DNA from: Epilithonimonas hungarica
GTDB lineage: Bacteria > Bacteroidota > Bacteroidia > Flavobacteriales > Weeksellaceae
Direction: 5' to 3'
Length of the DNA stretch: 64,000 nt
Assembly: GCF_900102265.1 (NCBI RefSeq)
Contig: NZ_FNBH01000003.1
Location: forward strand, 124,001-188,000
The translations under genes were made by a program, and so were the position numbers. Every line of letters starts with the position of its first letter. Positions within the stretch are counted from its first letter, which is position 1. Positions 48,396 through 56,074 of the stretch are shown piece after piece. A model generated the notes under the pieces. That model was not told the origin of the DNA and did not search any database. It saw nothing but the letters and a program-made list of their open reading frames with translations.

Positions 48396-49111
48396 AAGAC
48401 TATTGGGCGGAACTTCCTCGTGCTGATGAAGGATTCTTGGGTTCGATGCGTGATTGGGGAAATATTCAGGTTGCATTGGACGAGGAGGTGATCTGGCTAA
48501 AGGGTTTTACCGATGAACAAGCTGTCTCGTCGGAGATTCAACAATTGCCTAATTTTTTATTGTATGAATTGAGAGAAGGTTTTCTGTTCCGAAAAGATGC
48601 TTTGGTTCCCAGCAAGAGAGTGAGGACGGCTTTGCTCTGGACACCAATCGATAAAGCTCTGAAGCTGACTTTTCCTATTTCAAATAATAATTTTTTTGGA
48701 ATCGATAAAAAAATTGAGATTAAATTAAAAGTCAGTGAAGAGGAACAACCGGCAGTTGTACTGTTAAGTCCTATAGCTGAAATTAAAGACATCATCATTA
48801 CTTTGCCAAAATTCAAATTGGAAAAATTGGATTGGATCGTCATTAATGATAAGGCATTGTTTGTTGGAACGCCATTATTAAGTTTTCCCGGAAAAACATA
48901 CTGGACGAAAGACGGACATCTTTTACCTGCGGGTTTCGATTTTGAATTTAAAAATCTGAGTTTCTTGCTACAGAAAAAATATAATGCAGATCAGGATCAA
49001 TGGCTTTTATGGAAAGAGGATGGAAGTTATTTGAACATCGATAAAAATGATCTTCAGAAATTGTCCGTAAGCTCATTTCGTCTCACTGAAAAAGCAAAAG
49101 AATGGATCTAG
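48368..49111 (+). CDS. Small soluble subunit of the MoxR-vWA-bpX system (bpX-like)
   Basis: ATG at 48368 (MAKNPSNGLKDYWAELPR) is chosen; an in-frame start 20 codons upstream lies deep inside the MoxR gene. The 247-residue protein has no membrane segment. It contains MRDWGNIQVALDEEVIWLKGF, then LREGFLFRKDALVPSKRVRTALLWTP and repeated beta-strand pairs, which fit one of the bpX accessory families defined for MoxR-vWA-beta-propeller systems. Its exact bpX number is uncertain. Overlaps of 28 bp upstream and 10 bp downstream show coupled translation. Confidence 0.6.
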   Translation: MAKNPSNGLKDYWAELPRADEGFLGSMRDWGNIQVALDEEVIWLKGFTDEQAVSSEIQQLPNFLLYELREGFLFRKDALVPSKRVRTALLWTPIDKALKLTFPISNNNFFGIDKKIEIKLKVSEEEQPAVVLLSPIAEIKDIIITLPKFKLEKLDWIVINDKALFVGTPLLSFPGKTYWTKDGHLLPAGFDFEFKNLSFLLQKKYNADQDQWLLWKEDGSYLNIDKNDLQKLSVSSFRLTEKAKEWI

Positions 49112-51492
49112 TATCATATTTTCAGTCTTATGATGATTATTTCTGGGAGTGGGGAACAGATGAAGATATTCAGGATAACACAGGATATTCTGAGAATAAT
49201 CTTCTATCAATTCCAAATGTAGGTGTGATTGCTTATCGGGCTTATGTCATTGAAATTTTAAAGGAACTGAAAGATCAGGGGTTCCCACCTTTTGGTTCTC
49301 TGCTTCTTGTTTTGTACGCTTTACAAGATGGATATTTGAATTTAAATGGTGCTTTTTTTCATTTGAAGAGACAAAAGAATATATATTTAAATGATTTCGA
49401 ACTTGCTGTTACTTTTTTAGAAAATTTGAGTCATTCTGGCCGCTCTTTTAAAAAGGGACAAAATAAAATTATTCTTTTAAAAACAATTTTCAAAGATTGT
49501 CATAATATTATTTCTTCTGGAGCCTCGGATTTGATTATTCGAAGATTTGAAAAAAGACCTCATAAAATCTCAGAATCAGCGCACAAAAGTGATTTGATGC
49601 AATCTGTCTTAAACAGAGATATCAAAGTTTTAGCATTACTTCAGAACAAATTTCCAACGACCGAATCTATCATCAATGCTATGAAAAACATAGTTGATGT
49701 TGACGATCTGGAGGACGAAATTATTGAAGAAGAAACGACTGTTGAAACAGATAAAGATTTCATCCAGGAATTGATGGAAGACCCAAAAACTTTTCAGGTC
49801 GGAAGTTTGATCAAAAGGATTTGGAGTGGCCTGAAAATTCCTATGCGTCATCTTTCGCCCGGTGAGCAACCAATTGGAGGTGTTTCTGATATGACAAATA
49901 AAGGCGATTTCAGTAGGATGCTTTTGTCCGAGTTTGCCAATGAAGATGAAGTCTTTATGAATCGTGTGGCAAATAATGAAGCGTTGTATATCCAAAGGGA
50001 GATTCCACCGGAGGAAAACATTTTTGAACGGATTATTTTGATTGATACTTCCATTCGGAATTGGGGAACTCCGAAAGTTTTGGCTTTTGCATCGGCAATT
50101 GCTGTGATCAAACATCCGAAAGCTAATTCTGAATGTAAGGTTTTCGCATTGGGACAAAATACGATTCCAATTTCTTTAGACAAAGTAGAGCAGGTTATTG
50201 ATAATCTGAATCAGGTAAGTCCTGTTTTAGAAGCATCAAATGCTCTTCAGAAATTTTTTGAGGAAGAGCATAAAGAAAAAGATCTGGAAGTATTCTTGAT
50301 CACAAATCAGGAAAATCTCTCAAATCAAAACCTTCAGAGAGTCATTCACGAAAACAGGGACCGACTGAAATTTCTGGTGACAACTTCCGCAAATGGGGAA
50401 CTTGATTTTTACAAACATCACAAAGGAGCGAGGAAACATATACAGAAAATTGTTCTACCACTTAAGGAGTTGTGGGCAAATCCACCTCAAATAAAATCTG
50501 AAGGACACAATGATAACAATTCCAAAAAAAACAAGAGAATAGATGTCCCAAAGAATTATCCGTTACTGTTCCCAACACCGAAAAACAAGATCGCCACATT
50601 TTTGTATGAAGGCGAATTCTATATTTTAAGCTCTAAAAAACAGTTGCTTAGGACTTATGTGTCCAGTAATTATTATAACAGAAATTATTACGAACAATAT
50701 AAGATCCATAGAGGCTGTGAAGTTTTGATAGAAAATATATCCGTAAAGCCAAAAGGGAAGTTTGCATTGGCAAGAAATAAACAACAGCAATTTATTCTTT
50801 GCCAATATCAGCCGGATAAGAAATTGGTCTCTAAGCTTAATCTTAATACGAAAGAATATTCTGAGCTTAATGTTACTGGTCATCATATTCCACTGAACTT
50901 TGAACCGATCTACTTCAACAGAGCTTTCTATCTTTACCAGGAAGATTTTCCTTCCGTTTTCAAATTAAATATAGATGGTGACCTTTCCATCGAAATGGTC
51001 AGGAATAATGATAATATCAGTAAAAATCTAAAAAAAGTTGAAGTTGAAATTAATAAACAAATTCATAATGAAACCAAAATATTAAGTAGTTTTAATAATA
51101 TCGGGATCAATACAGAAAATAATCTTGTAATTTCTAGTTATGAATTGGCAAAAAAATATGATAACTCGCTGACATTATATAAAAATAGATCTGGAATCAG
51201 GAGCTTGGCTCAGCAGGATAAAAATAAATTCATGTTTTCCGATGGTAGCGAGATTATTACAGATTCGCGAGGAATGCTGACTTTTACAAGTAGTAATAAA
51301 AATATTCCGGTTTTCTATATTCCTTCTTCGGAAGATGGCTTTTTAGCGCTCGCAACGGCCTATGAATTTGGTGGTTCAGAATATTATTTACCAGAGTCCT
51401 CCAAATTAAAAATAAGGGAAAGAGAAGAAATGTATTCGGAATATCTTGATGCTTATATTGATCAAATCTTGGCTTATGGAACTGATCATTAA
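49102..51492 (+). CDS. vWA-like and beta-propeller-like protein of the ternary system
   Basis: A 796-residue protein. Residues 1-290 are helical. A vWA-like domain follows with FERIILIDTSIRNWGTP near residue 310; the MIDAS reads DTSIR, so the last Ser of DxSxS is Arg. KVFALGQNTIPISL and EVFLITNQENL continue the fold. From about 480 to the end are repeated beta-strand blocks (ATFLYEGEFYILSSKK, FALARNKQQQFILCQY, FKLNIDGDLSIEM, KFMFSDGSEIITDSRGM) like a beta-propeller, the proposed sensor part of the system. It overlaps its neighbours by 10 and 17 bp. Confidence 0.65.
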   Translation: MDLVSYFQSYDDYFWEWGTDEDIQDNTGYSENNLLSIPNVGVIAYRAYVIEILKELKDQGFPPFGSLLLVLYALQDGYLNLNGAFFHLKRQKNIYLNDFELAVTFLENLSHSGRSFKKGQNKIILLKTIFKDCHNIISSGASDLIIRRFEKRPHKISESAHKSDLMQSVLNRDIKVLALLQNKFPTTESIINAMKNIVDVDDLEDEIIEEETTVETDKDFIQELMEDPKTFQVGSLIKRIWSGLKIPMRHLSPGEQPIGGVSDMTNKGDFSRMLLSEFANEDEVFMNRVANNEALYIQREIPPEENIFERIILIDTSIRNWGTPKVLAFASAIAVIKHPKANSECKVFALGQNTIPISLDKVEQVIDNLNQVSPVLEASNALQKFFEEEHKEKDLEVFLITNQENLSNQNLQRVIHENRDRLKFLVTTSANGELDFYKHHKGARKHIQKIVLPLKELWANPPQIKSEGHNDNNSKKNKRIDVPKNYPLLFPTPKNKIATFLYEGEFYILSSKKQLLRTYVSSNYYNRNYYEQYKIHRGCEVLIENISVKPKGKFALARNKQQQFILCQYQPDKKLVSKLNLNTKEYSELNVTGHHIPLNFEPIYFNRAFYLYQEDFPSVFKLNIDGDLSIEMVRNNDNISKNLKKVEVEINKQIHNETKILSSFNNIGINTENNLVISSYELAKKYDNSLTLYKNRSGIRSLAQQDKNKFMFSDGSEIITDSRGMLTFTSSNKNIPVFYIPSSEDGFLALATAYEFGGSEYYLPESSKLKIREREEMYSEYLDAYIDQILAYGTDH

Positions 51493-53185
51493 ACCTTTCT
51501 CCGAAAATAGCTATCCTAAAAAAGGAATTCTTATCAGGAGCTCTTCTCCTTTGGTATGGCTTTCTGAAATGGAGTTTTTAGGAATCAATATCAGTCTGAT
51601 AAGATCATATGCAATTCCTTCAAATGAACCAAATGTTTTGTACGGCTGCCTCTTGGTCTTTGACAATTTGGCTCCGACAGAAATTGGTAAAAATTCTTAT
51701 TTTCAATGTGTTAATAATAAACTGTTTATTCCGGAGAATACAATCTTTTATCCAAAAATAACCCGGGAAGATTGGCAAAATATCTATCACGATTTTATGA
51801 TCATGCATCCCGATTTCGGATTGGTAAAATTGGCACAGCAGATAGATTGGGTTGCATTACTTCAGGAATCGCAAAAAAGTAATGATATTATAATAAAAGC
51901 CTCGAAAGGTATTAGGATCCCTCAAAAAATCGAAAGCTTCACTGTCGAGATGAATGATGAGAAAATCCTCGAAACACTTCAGAAACCTCAGACCGAGGAA
52001 GAATGGATGAAAAATCTGCCTTTCGATCTAAAAAAGGTAATGGCGGGCAATAAAAAAGAGGTAGAAAAATATCTGCAGTATTTAGAAAAATATCCGGATA
52101 GAGTTGCAGATCTTGGTGTTCCTCTGGATGTTGCCGGAACCTCACGCGGAGACGGCTGGTCAAATTTCAAATTTGGAAATAATTGGTTTAGCGGTATTTT
52201 TGGCAACAATAGAGAATCATCTGGTAAAGGTACTTTTGGTCCTGTATGGATAATCTTTGCCGTACTGATCATCTTGTCAGTTATAAGGATCAACTTTAAT
52301 TCAAATAAACTTGAAGCGCCAAAACAATCTTCAGGTTCTTTACAGGATGTTTCTGAAACCTATACTGAATCGCCTCCTCCTCCCGCTGTTATGGCATATA
52401 GATCGGGTGTTACAGATATCGATATGAAAATTGATTCGATGTATGGCGATAAAAGGTTAAGGCTAAATGCTGAGCTTATGAATGCCTCGTTAAGCTTTAG
52501 TAATACCAATGAGAAAAGTTATAAAGATTATTTAAAAGAGGGCGGAAGACCAATCAATGAAATCCAGTCTGAAATTTTAGCGCTTAATGAAAAAACGAAT
52601 CTTGCCACAGATTCCTTGAAACTGGTTTACAGGAAAAAGATCGTGAAATTTCTAACTCAAAATGAAGCAAAATATAAAAAGAAAATCAAAGATTCTCTAA
52701 AGAAAGCAGATTCAGGAACACCTTCAGATCAAGGAATTGTGTCAACAATTTTAAAGAAAAAACAGGTTTTAATTGAGGATTCTTTAGGTCGTCTTTATGG
52801 AACAAAAGAATATAAGGAACCTGAAATGTATTCTAAAAAAGCTACAAAGGTCCAAACATTGGATCATGGGGTTTCTTCTCAGGAAAAAGATATTTCAATT
52901 TTTGAGATCATCTATTTGATATTAGGTATCGTTGGTGTTATTGGCATATATTCTTATTTTTTCAGAAAAAAATCCTTGAATATGGGTGGTGACAATATTC
53001 CTGTTGCAGTGAAGATTTCTTTGATGGTAATTCTTGTTGGTATGCTGGTCTATCTCTTTTATCCGGTCATAAAAATGTATGGATATAATTTGTTTACTTG
53101 GATCTTGATCATCTGCGTTGTGTTTTTGTTATACTATCTTTTCAGTGAAGATAAAACCATTTTAAGATCAGATAAAGATGAATAA
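51476..53185 (+). CDS. Membrane protein with N-terminal bpX6-like domain
   Basis: ATG at 51476 (MELIIKPFSENSYPKKGILI) is preferred to one ten codons upstream. The 569-residue protein begins with a roughly 140-residue domain (SSSPLVWLSEMEFLGINISL, PNVLYGCLLVF, IPENTIFYPKI) that I recall as the bpX6 domain. After a linker there is one membrane helix near residue 262 (WIIFAVLIILSVIRI), a charged helical region, and three more helices between 475 and 560. It likely ties the system to the inner membrane. The stop overlaps the next ATG by 8 bp. Confidence 0.6.
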   Translation: MELIIKPFSENSYPKKGILIRSSSPLVWLSEMEFLGINISLIRSYAIPSNEPNVLYGCLLVFDNLAPTEIGKNSYFQCVNNKLFIPENTIFYPKITREDWQNIYHDFMIMHPDFGLVKLAQQIDWVALLQESQKSNDIIIKASKGIRIPQKIESFTVEMNDEKILETLQKPQTEEEWMKNLPFDLKKVMAGNKKEVEKYLQYLEKYPDRVADLGVPLDVAGTSRGDGWSNFKFGNNWFSGIFGNNRESSGKGTFGPVWIIFAVLIILSVIRINFNSNKLEAPKQSSGSLQDVSETYTESPPPPAVMAYRSGVTDIDMKIDSMYGDKRLRLNAELMNASLSFSNTNEKSYKDYLKEGGRPINEIQSEILALNEKTNLATDSLKLVYRKKIVKFLTQNEAKYKKKIKDSLKKADSGTPSDQGIVSTILKKKQVLIEDSLGRLYGTKEYKEPEMYSKKATKVQTLDHGVSSQEKDISIFEIIYLILGIVGVIGIYSYFFRKKSLNMGGDNIPVAVKISLMVILVGMLVYLFYPVIKMYGYNLFTWILIICVVFLLYYLFSEDKTILRSDKDE

Positions 53186-54197
53186 GCAGAAGTTTATAGA
53201 TAAGTTTTTGGCTGCTTTTCTCATTTTGGCGATTATAAAGATCATCAGTGTGTTGGCCCAGGTTATTAAGGAGAGTTTTTGGGCAGCTATTGGAAGTTTA
53301 TTTCTTGTGATTGTCGTGGTCTTTATTTTATCTTTAGTCGTTGCTGCTTTGAAAAGTAAAGAAAATAATTGGGGAAATTCTGGAAGGCGAAATTCACGGG
53401 TAGGAAGTGCTTATGTGGAAGGTTCACTTTTTAATAGATTGCTCAATAAGTATGAAGAACTTGCACAAAAATATATTGATGAGAAGAATTATATCAAAGC
53501 AGCAAAGGTTTATATGAACTTATTAAAAGATAATTATCGGGGCGCTAAAACCTTGGAAAATGCAGGCCTATATAATGAGGCAGCTGTGATCTATCTTAAA
53601 AAATTGAACAATAGATCCGATGCAGCCAATTGTTACGAAAAAGCAAAACAATACAGAAAAGCAATTGATCTACATAAAGAGCTTGGAAACAAAGAGAAGG
53701 TAGGTGATCTGTATAAAGAGATCAATGATATTAAAAACTCAAATACCTATTACCAAATGGTTGTAGATGATTATACAAATAATAGCCAAATGGTAAAAGC
53801 TTCTCTCATCTATCGAAAAAAAATGGAAATGCCTGATGAAGCGCAGTCAATTTTGTTGAAAGGCTGGGAAGAAGACAGAGATGGATTTAATTGTCTTAAT
53901 AATTATTTTGCCAATATCTTTGATGTTAAAACTTTGGACCAAAAGATTCAGGAATTGTATCAGGATTTGGCTTCGGAGAAAAAGATGAATTATTTAAAGG
54001 CTATTAAAATTGAGTTTAACAAAAATCAGAAGCTCCAAGAAACAACAAGGAATATTGCATACGAAATAATTGCGGAAAAAGTGAATGCCCATTCCGAAAT
54101 CGTGAATGAATTGAAATTTTTCAATCCTAATGATGAGATTATTTTGAAGGATATTTCAAGATATAAAACTGGGAGGAATAAAATGTTTAGAAACTGA
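53178..54197 (+). CDS. Membrane-anchored TPR-like protein ending the operon
   Basis: A 339-residue protein. Two membrane helices (residues about 9-27 and 33-56) are followed by a solenoid of TPR-like helix pairs from residue 90 to 240: YIDEKNYIKAAKVYMNLL, ENAGLYNEAAVIYLKKL, YEKAKQYRKAIDLHKEL and ASLIYRKKMEMPDEA. It should scaffold partners on one face of the inner membrane. The ATG overlaps the previous gene by 8 bp. About 60 bp after its stop begins the structured RNA region. Confidence 0.75.
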   Translation: MNKQKFIDKFLAAFLILAIIKIISVLAQVIKESFWAAIGSLFLVIVVVFILSLVVAALKSKENNWGNSGRRNSRVGSAYVEGSLFNRLLNKYEELAQKYIDEKNYIKAAKVYMNLLKDNYRGAKTLENAGLYNEAAVIYLKKLNNRSDAANCYEKAKQYRKAIDLHKELGNKEKVGDLYKEINDIKNSNTYYQMVVDDYTNNSQMVKASLIYRKKMEMPDEAQSILLKGWEEDRDGFNCLNNYFANIFDVKTLDQKIQELYQDLASEKKMNYLKAIKIEFNKNQKLQETTRNIAYEIIAEKVNAHSEIVNELKFFNPNDEIILKDISRYKTGRNKMFRN

Positions 54198-54264
54198 TTT
54201 TATAAAAATTGAAATGGAAAAAAGACTACAAACTTTTTTATGTTTGTGTTATTGTTTGACTTTT

Positions 54265-54330
54265 CACCTTACTTATAATCGGTGCCGTAAGAAAGAGTTA
54301 CTTCGAATCCAAATTGTAAAGCCTCTTTCT
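54265..54330 (+). ncRNA. Structured domain upstream of the permuted tRNA-like RNA
   Basis: AGAAAGAG (54290-54297) pairs with CTCTTTCT (54323-54330), and inside it TTAC (54298-54301) pairs with GTAA (54316-54319). Just before, CACC (54265-54268)/GGTG (54281-54284) and TTAC (54269-54272)/GTAA (54287-54290) interleave, so a small pseudoknot is possible. A TATGTTTG promoter-like box lies at 54239-54246. Probably the 5' part of the same RNA as the next feature. Confidence 0.35.
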
Positions 54331-54362
54331 GCTTTTTTGCTCGATTTTAAAAAATATAAAAT

Positions 54363-54506
54363 AATCAAGTGTCGTCTTAGAATCATACTTCGAGATTGGA
54401 TAAACATTGTGTCGCAGGTTCAATTCCTGCCTTTTCCCTCGGAAAGGAAAAGTAGCTCAGAAGGTAGAGCAAATGCAAAGAAGATTCTATACTTTTTACC
54501 TTGATT
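54363..54506 (+). ncRNA. Circularly permuted tRNA-like cloverleaf
   Basis: The halves of a tRNA occur in reverse order. The 3' half comes first: CATT (54405-54408, anticodon stem), variable GTGTC, T-stem GCAGG/CCTGC around loop TTCAATT (54414-54430), acceptor CTTTTCC (54431-54437). After 8 nt the 5' half follows: acceptor GGAAAAG (54446-54452), TA, D-stem GCTC/GAGC (54455-54470), A, and AATG (54472-54475). All stems pair. Outside, CTTC/GAAG, TAGAAT/ATTCTA and AATCAAG/CTTGATT (54363-54369 with 54500-54506) pair to extend the anticodon stem. No CCA and no complete anticodon loop are encoded contiguously. Confidence 0.5.
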
Positions 54507-54541
54507 TAAAATATAAAATTTTGAAACTTAGTCAAATTTTG

Positions 54542-54613
54542 TAGCCTCACCAGGAATCGAACCTGGATCTAAAGTTTAGGAAACTTCTATTCTATCCGTT
54601 GAACTATGAGGCC
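54542..54613 (-). tRNA. tRNA-Arg (anticodon CCU)
   Basis: On the minus strand the acceptor GGCCTCA pairs with TGAGGCT (first pair G-U) and the discriminator is A. The D-stem is GTTC/GAAT, the anticodon stem GAAGT/ACTTT holds the loop TTCCTAA with anticodon CCT, and the T-stem CCAGG/CCTGG holds TTCGATT. CCA is not encoded. The gene is a normal, intact tRNA; it is 21 bp downstream of the XRE regulator stop on the same strand. Confidence 0.93.
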
Positions 54614-54634
54614 ATCAATAGATTGCAAAAATAA

Positions 54635-55150
54635 TCAATTTTCATAGGTTTCGAAAGTTCCGTCCTGATAAAAAAATACAATTCGTCTAATTTTTTTAGA
54701 TGAATTTTCTTGCTTTTTATCAAAATTCTCTAATGGCTGAGAATCCGTTAAAATATTTTTTTTTGACATTGGCTTAGGAATATCAGATTCTCGCGGTTTT
54801 GGTTTTTCGAGTTTATCTTCATTTTCAGTCATTCCAAAATTTTCATCATTGATCAAAGAAAACAGATCTGGTAAAGATGGCTTTTTCTTTTCGGCACTTT
54901 CAGATTTTTCTTCAGTAGGCTCAATTACTTTTTCAGACATAAGCATTTCACCTTCTCCATTTATTAACCAATCCCATTCTATTTTTGGAAAGGCAACTTT
55001 GATTTTTGTAATGAAATCTAAAGAAGGTTTGTTCCTCCCAGAAATAATATGAGAAATACTTGAACGCTGAACATTGATCTCTTCTGCAAATTCTGCAGGA
55101 GACAGCTCTGAGTATTCGATTACTTTTGTAATTCTATCATTAAAATCCAT
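54635..55150 (-). CDS. XRE-family transcriptional regulator
   Basis: ATG at 55150 (MDFNDRITKVIEYSELSP) is chosen over one 11 codons upstream because it starts the HTH domain and sits right after the promoter box; the protein is 171 residues. The N-terminal 70 residues are an HTH_3 domain (LSPAEFAEEINVQRSSISHIISGRN is the core, ending at IEWDWLINGEGEML). The rest is a charged, low-complexity tail with no ligand domain, ending RIVFFYQDGTFETYEN. Three operator-like sites in its promoter suggest autoregulation. Confidence 0.88.
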   Translation of the reverse strand: MDFNDRITKVIEYSELSPAEFAEEINVQRSSISHIISGRNKPSLDFITKIKVAFPKIEWDWLINGEGEMLMSEKVIEPTEEKSESAEKKKPSLPDLFSLINDENFGMTENEDKLEKPKPRESDIPKPMSKKNILTDSQPLENFDKKQENSSKKIRRIVFFYQDGTFETYEN

Positions 55151-55151
55151 A

Positions 55152-55219
55152 TTACAAATGTAACGAATTAAAATAGAATGCAAATTACATTTGTAACGTA
55201 TTTGAATTTACTTTTGTAA
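55152..55219 (-). promoter_or_regulatory. Autoregulatory promoter/operator region of the XRE gene
   Basis: Three related dyads lie upstream of the regulator: TTACAAATGTAA (55152-55163), TTACATTTGTAA (55185-55196) and TTACTTTTGTAA (55208-55219). On the minus strand the first contains the -7 box TACATTTG (55155-55162), and TTTG at 55181-55184 is a -33 box 18 bp away. The operators would cover both promoter elements. The ATG is only about 5 bp beyond the -7 box, so the message is probably leaderless. Confidence 0.6.
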
Positions 55220-55327
55220 CATTAATTAATTGAAAATAAATCATTGATATATAATTTATTATGAATATAAATGTTAGTAAAAAACAAATTATTTACTATT
55301 TATAATACTTGAGAAAAATGTATGTTG

Positions 55328-55381
55328 AAAACTAAACATTGGATAAGCACCAAATCCTTATCCGCATTGGCGATTAGTTTT
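55328..55381. other. Two-tier hairpin in non-coding DNA
   Basis: AAAACTAA (55328-55335) pairs with TTAGTTTT (55374-55381), and within it GGATAAG (55341-55347) pairs with CTTATCC (55357-55363). The internal loop is asymmetric (5 and 10 nt). No ORF is near; it may be a small RNA or a terminator-like structure. Confidence 0.45.
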
Positions 55382-55699
55382 AATATATATAAAATTAGAT
55401 TTAAATGGGAATAGATATATTATTTAAAATCAAGCATTTTACTATACAATAATTTTCGGTTTTAATTTTATGGTGATAAAAATAATAATTACTAACAATA
55501 CAATTATATAATTTTGACAACTTTGATTTATAATTCCAATTATTGATTCTCTTTTTTTTAGTTTTCGTTTGGTTTATCCGATATAAAAGTTCTTTATCGA
55601 GCTCATTAAGAAGTAAATACCTGATATTTTCCTTTCAAACATTATTATTTGTGAATGGGGCAGGGAAGTGTGGGATTAATTATGAGTAATTCTATTTAA

Positions 55700-55950
55700 C
55701 ATAAATCACTGATCCAGTTAAATCAAAATGTACTTATTGTAAATATAGTGTAGTAAATAGCATTTTGATTGTGGTTTAACTATTTATACATTTGTAAAAA
55801 TCAGTGATTTCATTTAAAAATAATGTTTAATGATTTGATGAACAGATGAAATCATTAAGGTTAAAACCACGTTAAAGCAATTTTACAAATAAACTTTAAT
55901 TAAATTATATAAATAACTGATATTTAATAATTTAAATATATGAAATATCA
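55700..55950. repeat. Non-coding stretch dense in nested inverted repeats
   Basis: Part of the 924-bp gap between 55150 and 56075, in which I see no gene. AAATCACTGAT (55703-55713) matches ATCAGTGATTT (55800-55810). AATCAAAATG (55721-55730) matches CATTTTGATT (55761-55770). TTAATGATTT (55827-55836) matches AAATCATTAA (55849-55858). TGATATTT (55918-55925) matches AAATATCA (55943-55950). The rest of the gap (55382-55699) is plain AT-rich sequence. Confidence 0.5.
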
Positions 55951-56009
55951 ATAATGTAGTCCACAAAAAAATCAACAGACAAACTGACAATGTGTTTTGT
56001 TTAATCATT

Positions 56010-56054
56010 TTACAAATGTAATTTGGTTTTATGTGTGATTAAATCTTATTTTTG
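56010..56054 (+). promoter_or_regulatory. Promoter with XRE-type operator before the M14 peptidase gene
   Basis: TTACAAATGTAA (56010-56021) is identical to the operator at 55152 and abuts a TTTG -33 box (56022-56025); TATTTTTG (56047-56054) is the -7 box 21 bp further on, and the ATG is 20 bp beyond. This is the best complete promoter in the window. Confidence 0.65.
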
Positions 56055-56074
56055 AACAAAATCAAAAAGTCAAA

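Noticed and set aside
54405-54475. Remnant of two tandem tRNA genes after deletion
   Set aside because: Not excluded, but the halves have perfectly complementary acceptor strands, both break at the anticodon stem, and the flanks pair with each other, which deletion does not predict.
54214-54504. A 96-codon open frame across the permuted tRNA region
   Set aside because: It covers the T-arm, acceptor and D-arm elements, has no recognisable protein pattern, and begins with a low-complexity stretch; RNA structure explains the sequence better.
54363-54506. A tmRNA or two-piece tmRNA
   Set aside because: A complete D-stem is present and no tag-peptide reading frame or pseudoknot chain is seen.
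54215-54510. A group I intron with permuted exons around the tRNA
   Set aside because: AGACTACA near 54223 resembles a group I core phrase, but no matching partner strand is seen and only about 65 nt remain downstream before tRNA-Arg, too little for the missing intron half.
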